Below, piece by piece: positions 43,903 to 53,986 of a stretch of DNA of 64,000 nucleotides (position 1 is the first letter of the stretch; each line of letters opens with the position of its first letter). The notes beneath the pieces were generated by a model that saw nothing but the letters and a program-made list of their open reading frames with translations, was not told the DNA's origin and made no database searches. A program made the translations under genes and the position numbers. Origin of the DNA: Enterobacter kobei (GTDB taxonomy: Bacteria > Pseudomonadota > Gammaproteobacteria > Enterobacterales > Enterobacteriaceae); contig NZ_AP024590.1 of NCBI RefSeq assembly GCF_018323985.1, positions 4,092,001-4,156,000 on the forward strand. Reading direction: 5' to 3'.

Positions 43903-44026
43903 GCCCTCAAACTGAAAAATTTAATTTTTTTGTTCAAGTGCTGCATTAATCGACAAGATGGTCATTTTGCCATCAAAATCCGGGTGATGGCCCCGTATCC
44001 TTGTGAGACAGGGGGCCAAAAAAAAC

Positions 44027-44572
44027 TTACAGCTTAATAAAATGCTCGCGGTAATAGGCCAGTTCCGCCACCGATTCGCGAATATCATCCAGCGCCTGAT
44101 GCGTATTCTGCTTCTTCAGGCCGTCGAGTATCTCTGGCTTCCAGCGGCGTGCCAGTTCTTTCAGCGTGCTGACGTCCAGATAGCGATAATGGAAATACGC
44201 TTCCAGCTCCGGCATGTACTTAAACAGGAAGCGGCGATCCTGGCCGATACTGTTACCACAAATCGGTGATTTGCCTGCCGGCACCCACTGTTTCAGGAAT
44301 TCAATCGTCGCCAGTTCCGCAGCGCGATCGTCCTGGGTACTGGCCTTCACGCGATCCACCAGACCGCTGCCGGTATGGGTACGCACGTTCCAGTCATCCA
44401 TCAGCGCCAACTGTTCATCCGACTGGTGCACGGCGATAACCGGGCCTTCTGCCAGAATGTTCAGGTTCGCATCGGTGACCAGCGTCGCGATTTCGATGAT
44501 CTTATCGCGCTCTGGATCGAGGCCGGTCATTTCCAGATCGATCCAAATGAGGTTGTTTTCATTTGCACTCAT
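44027..44572 (-). CDS. orn: oligoribonuclease
   Basis: Orn degrades the 2-5 nucleotide fragments, mainly dinucleotides, left by other RNases; it is essential in E. coli. The 181-residue protein starts at MSANENNLIWIDLEMTGLD (44572). The DEDDh residues are visible in IDLEMTG, GNSIGQDRRFL and the HQALDDI motif. It is divergent from rsgA, with about 107 bases between them. Confidence 0.97.
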   Translation of the reverse strand: MSANENNLIWIDLEMTGLDPERDKIIEIATLVTDANLNILAEGPVIAVHQSDEQLALMDDWNVRTHTGSGLVDRVKASTQDDRAAELATIEFLKQWVPAGKSPICGNSIGQDRRFLFKYMPELEAYFHYRYLDVSTLKELARRWKPEILDGLKKQNTHQALDDIRESVAELAYYREHFIKL

Positions 44573-44679
44573 GCTATTTTCCACCCTTCTCGCATAACCA
44601 GCCACATCTGGTTAACTAGTATAAAATAGCGTGTATCATAGAGGTTTTGCCCATCAGGGGCGACCAGGAGTCAGCACGA

Positions 44680-45732
44680 TTGAGTAAAAATAAACTCTCC
44701 AAAGGCCAGCAGCGCCGCGTCAACGCCAACCACGAGCGGCGGCTAAAAACGTCTGTGGAGAAACCGGACCTTGACGACAACCTGTTTGGCGAAGCGGCTG
44801 AAGGTATCGTCATCAGCCGTTTTGGCATGCATGCCGACGTAGAATCCGCAGACGGTGAGACTCACCGCTGTAACATTCGTCGCACCATACGTTCGCTGGT
44901 CACCGGCGATCGCGTTGTCTGGCGTCCCGGTAAAGCCGCAGCGGAAGGCGTTAACGTCAAAGGGATTGTCGAAGCGGTGCACGAGCGCACCTCGGTACTG
45001 ACGCGCCCGGACTTTTACGACGGGGTAAAACCCATCGCGGCGAACATCAATCAGATTGTTATCGTCTCGGCTATCCTGCCGGAGCTGTCGCTCAACATCA
45101 TTGACCGCTACCTGGTGGCGTGTGAAACGCTGGACGTTGAACCTATCATCGTGCTGAACAAAATCGACCTGCTGGATGCCAAAGGCCTCGATTTTGTGAA
45201 TACGCAGATGGATATCTATCGCAACATTGGCTATCGCGTGCTGATGGTGTCCAGCTATACCCAGGACGGATTAAAACCGCTGGAAGAAGCGCTCACCGAC
45301 CGTATCAGCATCTTTGCCGGACAGTCCGGCGTGGGCAAATCCAGCCTGCTGAATTCGCTGTTAGGCCTGCCGGTTGAGATCGTGGTGAACGATGTTTCGG
45401 ATAACTCCGGCCTCGGTCAGCACACCACCACGGCCTCCCGCCTGTACCACTTCCCACACGGCGGCGACGTCATCGACTCCCCGGGCGTGCGCGAGTTTGG
45501 TCTGTGGCACCTGGAGCCTGAGCAGGTCACCCATGGCTTTATCGATTTCCACGATTATTTAGGCCACTGCAAATATCGCGACTGTAAGCATGATACCGAT
45601 CCGGGATGTGCGATCCGCGAAGCGGTTGAGCAAGGCAAAATTGCCGTCTCCCGCTTTGAAAATTACCACCGCATTCTGGAAAGCATGTCGCAGGTAAAAA
45701 CGCGTAAAAACTTTTCTGATACCGATAGCTGA
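44680..45732 (+). CDS. rsgA: small ribosomal subunit GTPase RsgA
   Basis: RsgA is a circularly permuted GTPase that acts late in 30S maturation and releases RbfA. The start is a TTG at 44680 (LSKNKLSKGQQRR), with CAGGAG about nine bases upstream. This gives 350 residues, the E. coli length; the in-frame ATG at 44647 lies before the ribosome-binding site. An OB fold is followed by G4 LNKIDLL, G1 GQSGVGKSS and G3 DSPGVREFG. The C-terminal zinc knuckle is CKYRDCKHDTDPGC. psd follows 97 bases later. Confidence 0.96.
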   Translation: MSKNKLSKGQQRRVNANHERRLKTSVEKPDLDDNLFGEAAEGIVISRFGMHADVESADGETHRCNIRRTIRSLVTGDRVVWRPGKAAAEGVNVKGIVEAVHERTSVLTRPDFYDGVKPIAANINQIVIVSAILPELSLNIIDRYLVACETLDVEPIIVLNKIDLLDAKGLDFVNTQMDIYRNIGYRVLMVSSYTQDGLKPLEEALTDRISIFAGQSGVGKSSLLNSLLGLPVEIVVNDVSDNSGLGQHTTTASRLYHFPHGGDVIDSPGVREFGLWHLEPEQVTHGFIDFHDYLGHCKYRDCKHDTDPGCAIREAVEQGKIAVSRFENYHRILESMSQVKTRKNFSDTDS

Positions 45733-45829
45733 CATTTAAGCTAAGCATCGCCAGAATTGTCACCCTTTTGTAGGATCCGCCGGTTTTACGCGGATCAGGA
45801 ACGGTAAAAACATTAGCCTGGAGGCTACC

Positions 45830-46792
45830 TTGTTAGACTCATTTAAACTTTCGCTTCAATACATTCTGCCTAAACTGTGGCTCACTCGCCTCGCAGGCTG
45901 GGGCGCAAGAAAACGCGCAGGCTGGCTGACGAAGCTGGTTATCGACCTGTTCGTCAAATACTACAAGGTCGATATGAAAGAGGCGCAAAAGCCGGACACC
46001 GCCAGCTATCGCACCTTTAACGACTTCTTTGTTCGTGCGCTGCGCGATGAAGTGCGTCCGCTGAATACCGATCCGAACGTGCTGGTGATGCCTGCCGACG
46101 GCGTGATTAGCCAACTGGGTACAATCGAAAACGACAAGCTGTTGCAGGCCAAAGGGCATAATTACAGCCTCGAAGCGCTGCTGGCCGGGAATTACCTGAT
46201 GGCGGACCTGTTCCGCAACGGGTCGTTTGTGACCACGTACCTGTCTCCCCGCGACTATCACCGCGTTCATATGCCGTGCAACGGTATCCTGCGTGAGATG
46301 ATCTACGTGCCGGGCGATCTGTTCTCGGTCAACCATCTGACCGCGCGCAATGTGCCAAACTTATTTGCCCGTAACGAGCGCGTCATTTGTCTGTTTGATA
46401 CCGAATTCGGCCCGATGGCGCAGATCCTTGTCGGCGCGACTATTGTCGGCAGCATCGAAACCGTCTGGGCGGGCACCGTTACCCCGCCGCGCGAAGGCAT
46501 CATCAAACGCTGGACATGGCCGGCAGGTGAAAGCGATGGCGCAGTGGCGCTGCTGAAAGGCCAGGAAATGGGTCGCTTTAAGCTTGGCTCGACGGTGATC
46601 AACCTGTTCGCGCCGGGCAAAGTGGCGCTGGTTGAACAGCTGCAAAGCCTGTCGGTCACTAAAATCGGTGAACCGCTGGCGGTCTCCACGGAAGCCATTG
46701 TGATGCCGGAGCCGACGCCACTGCCGCAGGAAGAGATCGACGCTGAGCATGACGCCAGCCCGCTGGTAGACGATAAGAAAGACCCGGTCTGA
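45830..46792 (+). CDS. psd: phosphatidylserine decarboxylase proenzyme
   Basis: Psd makes phosphatidylethanolamine at the inner membrane. The proenzyme cuts itself between Gly and Ser of the LGST motif (FKLGSTVINLF, about residue 254) to form the pyruvoyl cofactor. The start is TTG at 45830 (LDSFKLSLQY), as in E. coli, with GGAGG upstream. The 320 residues compare with 322, and the acidic tail EHDASPLVDDKKDPV is conserved. mscM follows after 19 bases. Confidence 0.97.
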   Translation: MLDSFKLSLQYILPKLWLTRLAGWGARKRAGWLTKLVIDLFVKYYKVDMKEAQKPDTASYRTFNDFFVRALRDEVRPLNTDPNVLVMPADGVISQLGTIENDKLLQAKGHNYSLEALLAGNYLMADLFRNGSFVTTYLSPRDYHRVHMPCNGILREMIYVPGDLFSVNHLTARNVPNLFARNERVICLFDTEFGPMAQILVGATIVGSIETVWAGTVTPPREGIIKRWTWPAGESDGAVALLKGQEMGRFKLGSTVINLFAPGKVALVEQLQSLSVTKIGEPLAVSTEAIVMPEPTPLPQEEIDAEHDASPLVDDKKDPV

Positions 46793-46811
46793 TTTAAAAA
46801 AGGTAACTGAT

Positions 46812-49800
46812 GTGCGCCTGATTATCGCTTTTCTGATGGCCTGGTGCCTCAGTTTCAGTATGGGGGCGTCTGCTGCGACGGCCCCCGACGCTAAACAAAT
46901 TGCTCAGGAACTGGAGCAGGCCAAAGGCGCGAAAAACGCGCCGGATCAGGCCGAAACCGTTGAGGCGCTCCAGGCCGCCCTGAACGCGCTCGACGAGCGA
47001 AATGGCTCGCTTGAGCGAGCCAAACAGTATCAGCAGGTCATCGACGACTTCGCAAAAACCTCCCAGACATTACGCGCGCAGCTGAATAACCTGCGTGATG
47101 AACCGCGCACTATTCCTGAAGGCCTTAGCTCTGACGCTCTCAATCAGGAAATTCTACAGGTCAGCAGCCAGCTACTGGATAAAACCCGCCTGGCGCAACA
47201 GGAGCAGGAGCGCGCCCGTGAAATCAGCGACTCCTTAAGCCAGCTGCCTCAGCAGCAAACCGACGCCCGTCGCCAGCTGAATGAAGTGGAACGCCGCGCC
47301 GGTACGCAAAGCGGCACGACCGCGCTAGCTCAGGCTCAGATCCTCAGCGCCCAGGCGGAATCCGCCAGGCTAAAAGCGCTGGTGGATGAACTGGAACTGG
47401 CGCAGCTCTCCGCCAGTAACCGTCAGGAACTGGCGCGTATGCGCTCCGAACTGGCGCAAAAGCAGGCCGCACAGCTGGATAGCTGGTTACAGGCGCTTCG
47501 CAATCAGCTCAACAGCCAGCGTCAGCGCGAAGCTGAACAGGCGCTGGAAAGCACCGAAATGCTGGCGGAAAACAGCGCCAACCTGCCCGCCGGTATTGTC
47601 GATCAGTTTAAAATCAACCGCGAACTCTCCCAGGCACTGAACCAGCAGGCGCAGCGCATGGATCTGGTTGCCTCCCAGCAGCGCCAGGCCACCGGACAGA
47701 CGCTACAGGTACGTCAGGCGCTGAATACTCTGCGTGAGCAGTCCCAGTGGCTGGGGGCATCCAACATGCTTGGCGAAGCGCTGCGCGCGCAGGTTGCCCG
47801 TCTGCCGGAGATGCCAAAACCGCAACAGCTGGATACGGAAATGGCCCAGCTGCGCGTGCACCGTATGCGCTATGAAGATCTGCTGAACAAGCAGCCGCAG
47901 CTGCGGCAGATCCATCAGGCCGATGGTCAGCCGCTGACCCGTGAACAGAGCCGCATTCTTGACGCTCAGTTACGTACTCAGCGCGAACTGCTGACCTCGC
48001 TGTTGCAGGGTGGCGACACGCTGATTCTGGAGCTGACCAAACTCAAGGTGTCGCATACCCAACTGGAAGATGCGCTGAAAGAGGTGAACGAGGCGACGCA
48101 CCGTTACCTGTTCTGGACCTCAGACGTCAGCCCGATCAGCTTCAGCTGGCCGCTCGACATCGTGCAGGATTTGCGCCGCCTCATCTCGCTGGATACCTTC
48201 AGCCAGTTGGGCAAAGCGACGCTGATGATGCTGACCACCAAAGAAACACTGCTGCCGCTGTTTGCCGCGCTGTTCCTGGTTGGCTTCAGTCTCTACTCAC
48301 GTAAACACTTCACCCGCTTCCTGGAGCGTTCATCCGCCCGCGTCGGCAAGGTCACACAGGATCACTTCTGGCTGACGCTGCGCACGGTGTTCTGGTCGAT
48401 TCTGGTGGCCTCTCCGCTACCGGTGCTGTGGGCCACGCTGGGTTATGGCCTGCGCGAAGCCTGGCCTTATCCGCTGGCGGTGGCAATTGGCGATGGTGTG
48501 ACCGCCACCGTACCGATGCTGTGGGCGGTGATGATTTGCGCCACCTTTGCCCGCCCAAATGGCCTGTTTGTTACGCATTTTGCGTGGCCGCGGGCGCGAG
48601 TGGCGCGCGGTATGCGCAACTATTTGCTCTGTATTGGCCTGATTGTGCCGCTGATTATGGCGCTGATCATGTTCGATAATCTTAACGACCGTGAGTTCTC
48701 CGGCTCGCTGGGACGACTGTGCTTTATGCTGATTTGCGGTGCGCTGGCGATGGTTACCCTGAGCCTGAAACGTGCCGGCATTCCGCTGTACGTCGACAAA
48801 ACCGGCAGCAGCGAGAACATGGGCAACCATCTGTTGTGGAACCTGCTATTGAGCGCGCCACTGGTGGCGATGCTGGCGGCAATGGTTGGCTATCTGGCGA
48901 CGGCGCAGGCATTGCTGGCGCGACTGGAGACCTCGGTGGCGATCTGGTTCCTGCTGCTGGTGGTGTACCACATCATTCGCCGCTGGATGCTGATCCAGCG
49001 GCGTCGTCTGGCGTTTGATCGCGCCAAACATCGCCGCGCCGAGATCCTCGCCCAGCGTGCGCGGGGCGAAGAAGATCCGCATCACACCACCAGTACCGAA
49101 GGCATGGTTGAAGTGGACGAGAGCGAAGTGGATCTGGATACCATTAGTACCCAGTCGCTGCGCCTGGTGCGCTCCATCCTGATGCTGATCGCCCTGTTGT
49201 CGGTGATTGTGCTGTGGTCGGAAATCCACTCTGCGTTTGGCTTCCTGGAAAATATCTCCCTGTGGGACGTGACGTCCACCGTACAGGGCGTGGAGAGCCT
49301 TGAGCCGATCACCCTTGGCGCGGTGCTGATTGCCATTCTGGTGTTTATCATCACCACGCAACTGGTGCGCAATCTCCCTGCCCTGCTGGAGCTGGCGTTG
49401 TTGCAGCACCTCGACCTGACGCCGGGGACCGGCTACGCCATTACCACCATCACCAAATATCTGCTGATGCTGTTCGGCGGGCTGGTGGGCTTCTCGATGA
49501 TCGGTATTGAGTGGTCAAAATTGCAGTGGCTGGTAGCGGCACTCGGTGTCGGGTTGGGTTTTGGTTTGCAGGAGATCTTCGCCAACTTTATCTCGGGTCT
49601 GATCATTTTGTTCGAAAAACCGATCCGTATCGGCGATACCGTGACGATCCGCGATCTGACCGGCAGCATTACCAAAATCAACACCCGCGCCACGACGATC
49701 AGCGACTGGGATCGCAAAGAGATCATCGTGCCGAACAAAGCGTTTATCACCGAGCAGTTCATCAACTGGTCGCTGTCGGATTCCGTAACCCGTGTGGTGC

Positions 49801-50147
49801 TGACGGTGCCTGCCCCGGCGGATGCCAACAGTGAAGAAGTCACGCAGTTGCTGTACACCGCTGCGGAACGCTGCTCGCTGGTCATCGATAACCCGCCGCC
49901 GGAAGTGTTCCTGGTGGATTTGCAGCAGGGTATTCAGCTGTTTGAGCTGCGTATTTACGCTGCGGAGATGGGGCACCGGATGCCGCTGCGCCATGAGATC
50001 CATCAGTTGATCCTGGCAGGCTTCCGTGAACACGGTATTGAGATGCCGTTCCCGCCGTTCCAGATGCGTCTGGAAACCCTGGGCGGTAAAGCAACGAACA
50101 GAACGTTGACGTCTGCCGGGCGTGGTCGCCCGGCGGGAAGTTTGTAA
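46812..50147 (+). CDS. mscM: miniconductance mechanosensitive channel MscM
   Basis: MscM (YjeP) is a large inner-membrane channel that opens just below the threshold of MscS during hypo-osmotic shock. The 1111-residue protein begins with GTG at 46812 and a signal peptide cut near SAATA. A periplasmic domain of about 450 residues is rich in Gln/Glu coiled coil. Multiple membrane helices and the MscS core follow, including GLGFGLQEIFANFISGLIILF, FEKPIRIGDTVTI and WDRKEIIVPNKAF. It is downstream of psd as in E. coli. Confidence 0.96.
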   Translation: MRLIIAFLMAWCLSFSMGASAATAPDAKQIAQELEQAKGAKNAPDQAETVEALQAALNALDERNGSLERAKQYQQVIDDFAKTSQTLRAQLNNLRDEPRTIPEGLSSDALNQEILQVSSQLLDKTRLAQQEQERAREISDSLSQLPQQQTDARRQLNEVERRAGTQSGTTALAQAQILSAQAESARLKALVDELELAQLSASNRQELARMRSELAQKQAAQLDSWLQALRNQLNSQRQREAEQALESTEMLAENSANLPAGIVDQFKINRELSQALNQQAQRMDLVASQQRQATGQTLQVRQALNTLREQSQWLGASNMLGEALRAQVARLPEMPKPQQLDTEMAQLRVHRMRYEDLLNKQPQLRQIHQADGQPLTREQSRILDAQLRTQRELLTSLLQGGDTLILELTKLKVSHTQLEDALKEVNEATHRYLFWTSDVSPISFSWPLDIVQDLRRLISLDTFSQLGKATLMMLTTKETLLPLFAALFLVGFSLYSRKHFTRFLERSSARVGKVTQDHFWLTLRTVFWSILVASPLPVLWATLGYGLREAWPYPLAVAIGDGVTATVPMLWAVMICATFARPNGLFVTHFAWPRARVARGMRNYLLCIGLIVPLIMALIMFDNLNDREFSGSLGRLCFMLICGALAMVTLSLKRAGIPLYVDKTGSSENMGNHLLWNLLLSAPLVAMLAAMVGYLATAQALLARLETSVAIWFLLLVVYHIIRRWMLIQRRRLAFDRAKHRRAEILAQRARGEEDPHHTTSTEGMVEVDESEVDLDTISTQSLRLVRSILMLIALLSVIVLWSEIHSAFGFLENISLWDVTSTVQGVESLEPITLGAVLIAILVFIITTQLVRNLPALLELALLQHLDLTPGTGYAITTITKYLLMLFGGLVGFSMIGIEWSKLQWLVAALGVGLGFGLQEIFANFISGLIILFEKPIRIGDTVTIRDLTGSITKINTRATTISDWDRKEIIVPNKAFITEQFINWSLSDSVTRVVLTVPAPADANSEEVTQLLYTAAERCSLVIDNPPPEVFLVDLQQGIQLFELRIYAAEMGHRMPLRHEIHQLILAGFREHGIEMPFPPFQMRLETLGGKATNRTLTSAGRGRPAGSL

Positions 50148-50157
50148 CTCTCCCGAC

Positions 50158-50186
50158 CCGGCCCCCTTTCGCAGACTGGGGGCCGG
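50158..50186. terminator. Strong hairpin between convergent mscM and epmA
   Basis: CCGGCCCCC and GGGGGCCGG pair perfectly around an 11-base loop. Neither side has a T run, so it may not be a classic intrinsic terminator, but it sits between two converging genes. Confidence 0.4.
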
Positions 50187-50198
50187 TGCCGTTTAGCG

Positions 50199-51176
50199 TC
50201 ACGCCCGGTCGACGGTAAAGGCGATCACTTCGCTTAAGCTTTCAGCGCCCAACGCCAGCATGATCAGGCGGTCAACGCCCAGCGCGACGCCAGAACAGTC
50301 CGGCATCCCGACTTTCAACGCCTCCAGCAGATTGGCATCAATCGGATGCTGCGGCAGGCCGCGGGCAGCACGCTTGCGGTTATCCTGCTCAAAACGCTGC
50401 TGCTGTTCGCGCGCGTCCGTCAGCTCATGGAAACCATTCGCCAGCTCAAGCCCTTTGAAATAGACCTCAAATCGTTCCGCCACACGGTGATCTTCAGTGC
50501 TGATTTGCGCAAGCGAAGCCTGGCTTGCCGGGAAGTGATAGACAAAAGCCGGGCGGTCTTTACCAATGTGCGGCTCAACGCCCATGGTGAACAGCAGTTG
50601 CAGCAGCGTGTCACGATCTTCTTCGCTATCGGCGATGTTGCTCAGATCCAGCTTCGCCGCCGCGTCGCGCAACTGCTGTTTATCGGCAGAGAGCGGATCG
50701 ATTTCCAGATGGCGCTGGAAGGCCTGCTGGTAAGAGAGGGATTCCGCCGCCGGGCATTCGAGCACCTGTTGCAGCAGATCGTCCACTTCATTCATCAGAC
50801 GGTACATGTCGTAATGCGGACGATACCACTCCAGCATGGTGAATTCCGGATTGTGATGACGTCCCATCTCTTCATTGCGGAAGCTGCGACACAACTGGAA
50901 CACCGGGCCACAACCCGCCACCAGCAGGCGTTTCATGTGGTATTCCGGGCTGGTCATCAGATAGAGATCCATCCCCTGAGAATGACCGGGGCCAACAAAA
51001 CGGGTTTCGAACGGGAACAGATGAACATCCGTCACCGTCGCCTGACTCATGCAGGGCGTTTCCACCTCCAGTACACCGCGGTCAGCAAAGAAACGGCGGA
51101 TCTCCGCAATCTTCGCGGCGCGTTTCAATAAATTGGGGATGGATGCGCTCGGCTGCCAGGTTGCCGTCTCGCTCAT
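50199..51176 (-). CDS. epmA: EF-P lysyl-lysine modification ligase EpmA
   Basis: EpmA (PoxA/GenX) activates (R)-beta-lysine and attaches it to a lysine of elongation factor P. It resembles the catalytic core of class II lysyl-tRNA synthetase without the anticodon-binding domain. The 325 residues start at MSETATWQPS (51176). Class II motifs include RRFFADRGVLEVETP, FQLCRSFRNEEMGRHHNPEFTMLEW (in part, about residues 95-119) and the C-terminal GVALGVDRLIML. The partners efp and epmB are at 56897-58532. Confidence 0.96.
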   Translation of the reverse strand: MSETATWQPSASIPNLLKRAAKIAEIRRFFADRGVLEVETPCMSQATVTDVHLFPFETRFVGPGHSQGMDLYLMTSPEYHMKRLLVAGCGPVFQLCRSFRNEEMGRHHNPEFTMLEWYRPHYDMYRLMNEVDDLLQQVLECPAAESLSYQQAFQRHLEIDPLSADKQQLRDAAAKLDLSNIADSEEDRDTLLQLLFTMGVEPHIGKDRPAFVYHFPASQASLAQISTEDHRVAERFEVYFKGLELANGFHELTDAREQQQRFEQDNRKRAARGLPQHPIDANLLEALKVGMPDCSGVALGVDRLIMLALGAESLSEVIAFTVDRA

Positions 51177-51333
51177 GGTAATTCTCCGTATGCTGATAAG
51201 GGCACGAAGTCTACCCGTTACCCGCCAGAGAGACAAATTTTGCACAGGAATTTATTGTCCCTGCCGGACAGTCCTTAAAAACAGCCGGATCCATCAAATA
51301 GCATGATAAATCACGCTCTGGATCGGCAAAAAA

Positions 51334-51375
51334 ATCGAACGCATCAAATTTCCCTTCCTCCCGCAAGGTTATACT
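51334..51375 (+). promoter_or_regulatory. FNR-type promoter of frdABCD
   Basis: An FNR-like site, ATCGAACGCATCAA (51334-51347), has one perfect ATCAA half. TATACT at 51370-51375 is the -10. With initiation seven bases further on, the site is centred at -41.5, the class II position. The same spacing is used at E. coli frd, which FNR activates without oxygen. Confidence 0.7.
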
Positions 51376-51458
51376 GCCTCCCCATAATGGAGCAGTGGAC
51401 ATGCTTTCGCGACGCCCGTCAGGCGCGAAGCGGAATAACTAAAACCTGGAGGAATGTC

Positions 51459-53249
51459 GTGCAAACCTTTCAAGCCGATCTTGCCGTAATTGGCGCAGGT
51501 GGTGCCGGATTACGCGCCGCAATCGCTGCGGCACAAGCGAATCCCAACGCTAAAATCGCCCTGATCTCAAAAGTCTATCCCATGCGTAGCCATACCGTGG
51601 CTGCGGAAGGAGGGTCTGCCGCCGTCGCGCAGGATCATGACAGCTTCGATTACCATTTTCACGATACCGTCGCCGGTGGAGACTGGCTGTGCGAGCAGGA
51701 TGTGGTGGATTATTTCGTGCATCACTGCCCGACTGAAATGATCCAGCTGGAACAGTGGGGCTGCCCGTGGAGCCGCCGCCCGGATGGTTCCGTCAACGTG
51801 CGTCGCTTTGGCGGCATGAAGATTGAGCGTACCTGGTTTGCTGCTGATAAAACCGGCTTCCACATGCTGCACACCCTCTTCCAGACCTCGTTACAGTTTC
51901 CGCAGATCCAGCGCTTTGACGAGCACTTTGTCCTTGACGTGCTGGTGGATGACGGTGCGGTGCGGGGTCTTGTCGCCATGAATATGATGGAAGGATCGCT
52001 GGTGCAGATCCGCGCCAATGCGGTGATCATGGCCACCGGCGGTGCCGGACGCGTGTACCGCTTTAACACCAACGGCGGCATCGTCACCGGCGATGGTATG
52101 GGCATCGCGCTTAACCACGGCGTGGCGCTGCGCGACATGGAGTTTGTGCAGTATCACCCGACGGGCCTGCCGGGTTCCGGCATCCTGATGACCGAAGGCT
52201 GCCGTGGTGAAGGCGGTATTCTGGTGAACAAAGACGGTTACCGTTATCTCCAGGATTACGGCATGGGCCCGGAAACGCCGCTTGGCGAGCCGAAAAACAA
52301 ATATATGGAACTGGGGCCGCGCGACAAAGTCTCTCAGGCCTTCTGGCACGAGTGGCGCAAAGGCAACACCATTCCGACGCCACGCGGCGACGTGGTCTAT
52401 CTGGATCTGCGCCATCTGGGCGAGAAAAAGCTGCTCGAACGTCTGCCGTTTATCTGTGAGCTTGCCAAAGCCTATGTGGGCGTCGATCCGGTTAAAGATC
52501 CCATCCCGGTGCGCCCGACCGCGCACTACACCATGGGCGGCATTGAAACCGATCAGCACTGTGAAACGCGCATCAAAGGCCTGTTCGCGGTGGGCGAATG
52601 CTCCTCCGTCGGGCTGCACGGCGCAAACCGTCTTGGCTCCAACTCGCTGGCTGAACTGGTAGTCTTTGGCCGTCTCGCCGGTGAAAAAGCCATGGAACGC
52701 GCCATGAGCGCGCAGCACTCTGACGATGCGGCGCTCAATGCCCAGGCCGGAGATGTTGAACAGCGCCTGAAAGATCTCGTGAATCAGGAAGGCACCGAAA
52801 ACTGGGCGCATCTGCGTGACGAAATGGGCATGTCGATGGAAGAAGGCTGCGGCATCTACCGCACGCCGGAATTGATGCAGAAAACCATCGATAAGCTGGC
52901 GGAGTTGCAGGAGCGCTTCAAACGCGTGCGCATCACTGACACCTCCAGCGTGTTCAATACCGATCTGCTGTATACCCTTGAACTGAAGCATGGCCTGAAC
53001 GTGGCGGAGTGCATGGCGCACTCGGCAATGGCACGTAAAGAGTCGCGCGGCGCGCATCAGCGTCTGGATGAAGGTTGTACCGAACGCGATGACGTCAACT
53101 TCCTCAAACATACGCTCGCTTATCGCGATGCTGATGGCACGACGCGTCTGGAATACAGCGACGTGAAGATCACCACGTTGCCGCCGGCGAAACGTATGTA
53201 TGGCGGCGAAGCGGAAGCAGCCGAGAATAAGGAGAAGGCGAATGGCTGA
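51459..53249 (+). CDS. frdA: fumarate reductase flavoprotein subunit
   Basis: FrdA reduces fumarate to succinate in anaerobic respiration, taking electrons from menaquinol through FrdB. The start is GTG at 51459 (VQTFQADLAVIGAGGAG, first residue Met), preceded by TGGAGGA; the open frame upstream is leader. The 596-residue protein has the FAD-binding GAGGAGLRAAI, the histidine that binds FAD covalently in RSHTVAAEGGSAA, HPTGLPGSG and the active-site region RPTAHYTMGGIE. It overlaps frdB by eight bases. Confidence 0.98.
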   Translation: MQTFQADLAVIGAGGAGLRAAIAAAQANPNAKIALISKVYPMRSHTVAAEGGSAAVAQDHDSFDYHFHDTVAGGDWLCEQDVVDYFVHHCPTEMIQLEQWGCPWSRRPDGSVNVRRFGGMKIERTWFAADKTGFHMLHTLFQTSLQFPQIQRFDEHFVLDVLVDDGAVRGLVAMNMMEGSLVQIRANAVIMATGGAGRVYRFNTNGGIVTGDGMGIALNHGVALRDMEFVQYHPTGLPGSGILMTEGCRGEGGILVNKDGYRYLQDYGMGPETPLGEPKNKYMELGPRDKVSQAFWHEWRKGNTIPTPRGDVVYLDLRHLGEKKLLERLPFICELAKAYVGVDPVKDPIPVRPTAHYTMGGIETDQHCETRIKGLFAVGECSSVGLHGANRLGSNSLAELVVFGRLAGEKAMERAMSAQHSDDAALNAQAGDVEQRLKDLVNQEGTENWAHLRDEMGMSMEEGCGIYRTPELMQKTIDKLAELQERFKRVRITDTSSVFNTDLLYTLELKHGLNVAECMAHSAMARKESRGAHQRLDEGCTERDDVNFLKHTLAYRDADGTTRLEYSDVKITTLPPAKRMYGGEAEAAENKEKANG

Positions 53250-53976
53250 GCTACAAACCCTGAAAATCGAGGTGGTGCGCTATAACCCGGAAGTGGACAG
53301 CGCCCCGCACAGCGCGTTTTACGACGTGCCCTTTGATGAGCAAACCTCCCTGCTGGACGCGCTGGGCTACATCAAGGATAACCTTGCGCCGGACCTCAGT
53401 TACCGCTGGTCGTGCCGCATGGCGATTTGCGGCTCCTGCGGCATGATGGTCAATAAAGTACCGAAGCTGGCCTGCAAAACCTTCCTGCGCGAGTACGAAA
53501 ACGGCATGAAGGTAGAGGCGTTGGCTAACTTCCCGATTGAGCGCGATCTGGTGGTCGATATGACGCACTTTATCGAAAGCCTGGAGGCGATCAAACCGTA
53601 CATTATTGGCAATCCGCGCACGCCGGATCAGGGAACCAATACCCAGACCCCGGCGCAGATGGCGAAATACCATCAGTTCTCCGGCTGTATCAACTGCGGT
53701 CTGTGTTATGCCGCCTGCCCGCAGTTCGGTCTGAATCCGGAATTCATCGGCCCGGCGGCGATCACGCTGGCACACCGGTATAACGAAGACAGCCGCGATC
53801 ACGGCAAGAAAGAACGTATGGCGCAGCTCAACAGCCAGAACGGTGTCTGGAGCTGTACGTTTGTGGGCTACTGCTCTGTCGTTTGTCCGAAGCACGTCGA
53901 TCCGGCGGCGGCCATTCAGCAGGGAAAAGTGGAAAGCTCGAAAGACTTTCTTATCGCCACCCTGAAACCACGCTAA
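53242..53976 (+). CDS. frdB: fumarate reductase iron-sulfur subunit
   Basis: FrdB carries the 2Fe-2S, 4Fe-4S and 3Fe-4S clusters between the quinone site and FrdA. The 244 residues start at MAELQTLKIEVVRY (53242), inside the end of frdA. Ligand motifs are SCRMAICGSCGMMVN, GCINCGLCYAACPQF and FVGYCSVVCPKHVDP. E. coli has Glu where this protein has the first Val in CSVVCP, a conservative site outside the ligands. frdC follows after ten bases. Confidence 0.97.
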   Translation: MAELQTLKIEVVRYNPEVDSAPHSAFYDVPFDEQTSLLDALGYIKDNLAPDLSYRWSCRMAICGSCGMMVNKVPKLACKTFLREYENGMKVEALANFPIERDLVVDMTHFIESLEAIKPYIIGNPRTPDQGTNTQTPAQMAKYHQFSGCINCGLCYAACPQFGLNPEFIGPAAITLAHRYNEDSRDHGKKERMAQLNSQNGVWSCTFVGYCSVVCPKHVDPAAAIQQGKVESSKDFLIATLKPR

Positions 53977-53986
53977 GGAGTGCATG

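Noticed and set aside
44003..44026. GC hairpin and T-rich tract near the orn stop considered as a terminator
   Set aside because: In the direction of orn transcription the T run precedes the stem instead of following it.
51891..53111. A 406-codon open frame on the minus strand opposite frdA
   Set aside because: frdA is certain by similarity; the antisense frame is a by-product of its GC-rich third positions.
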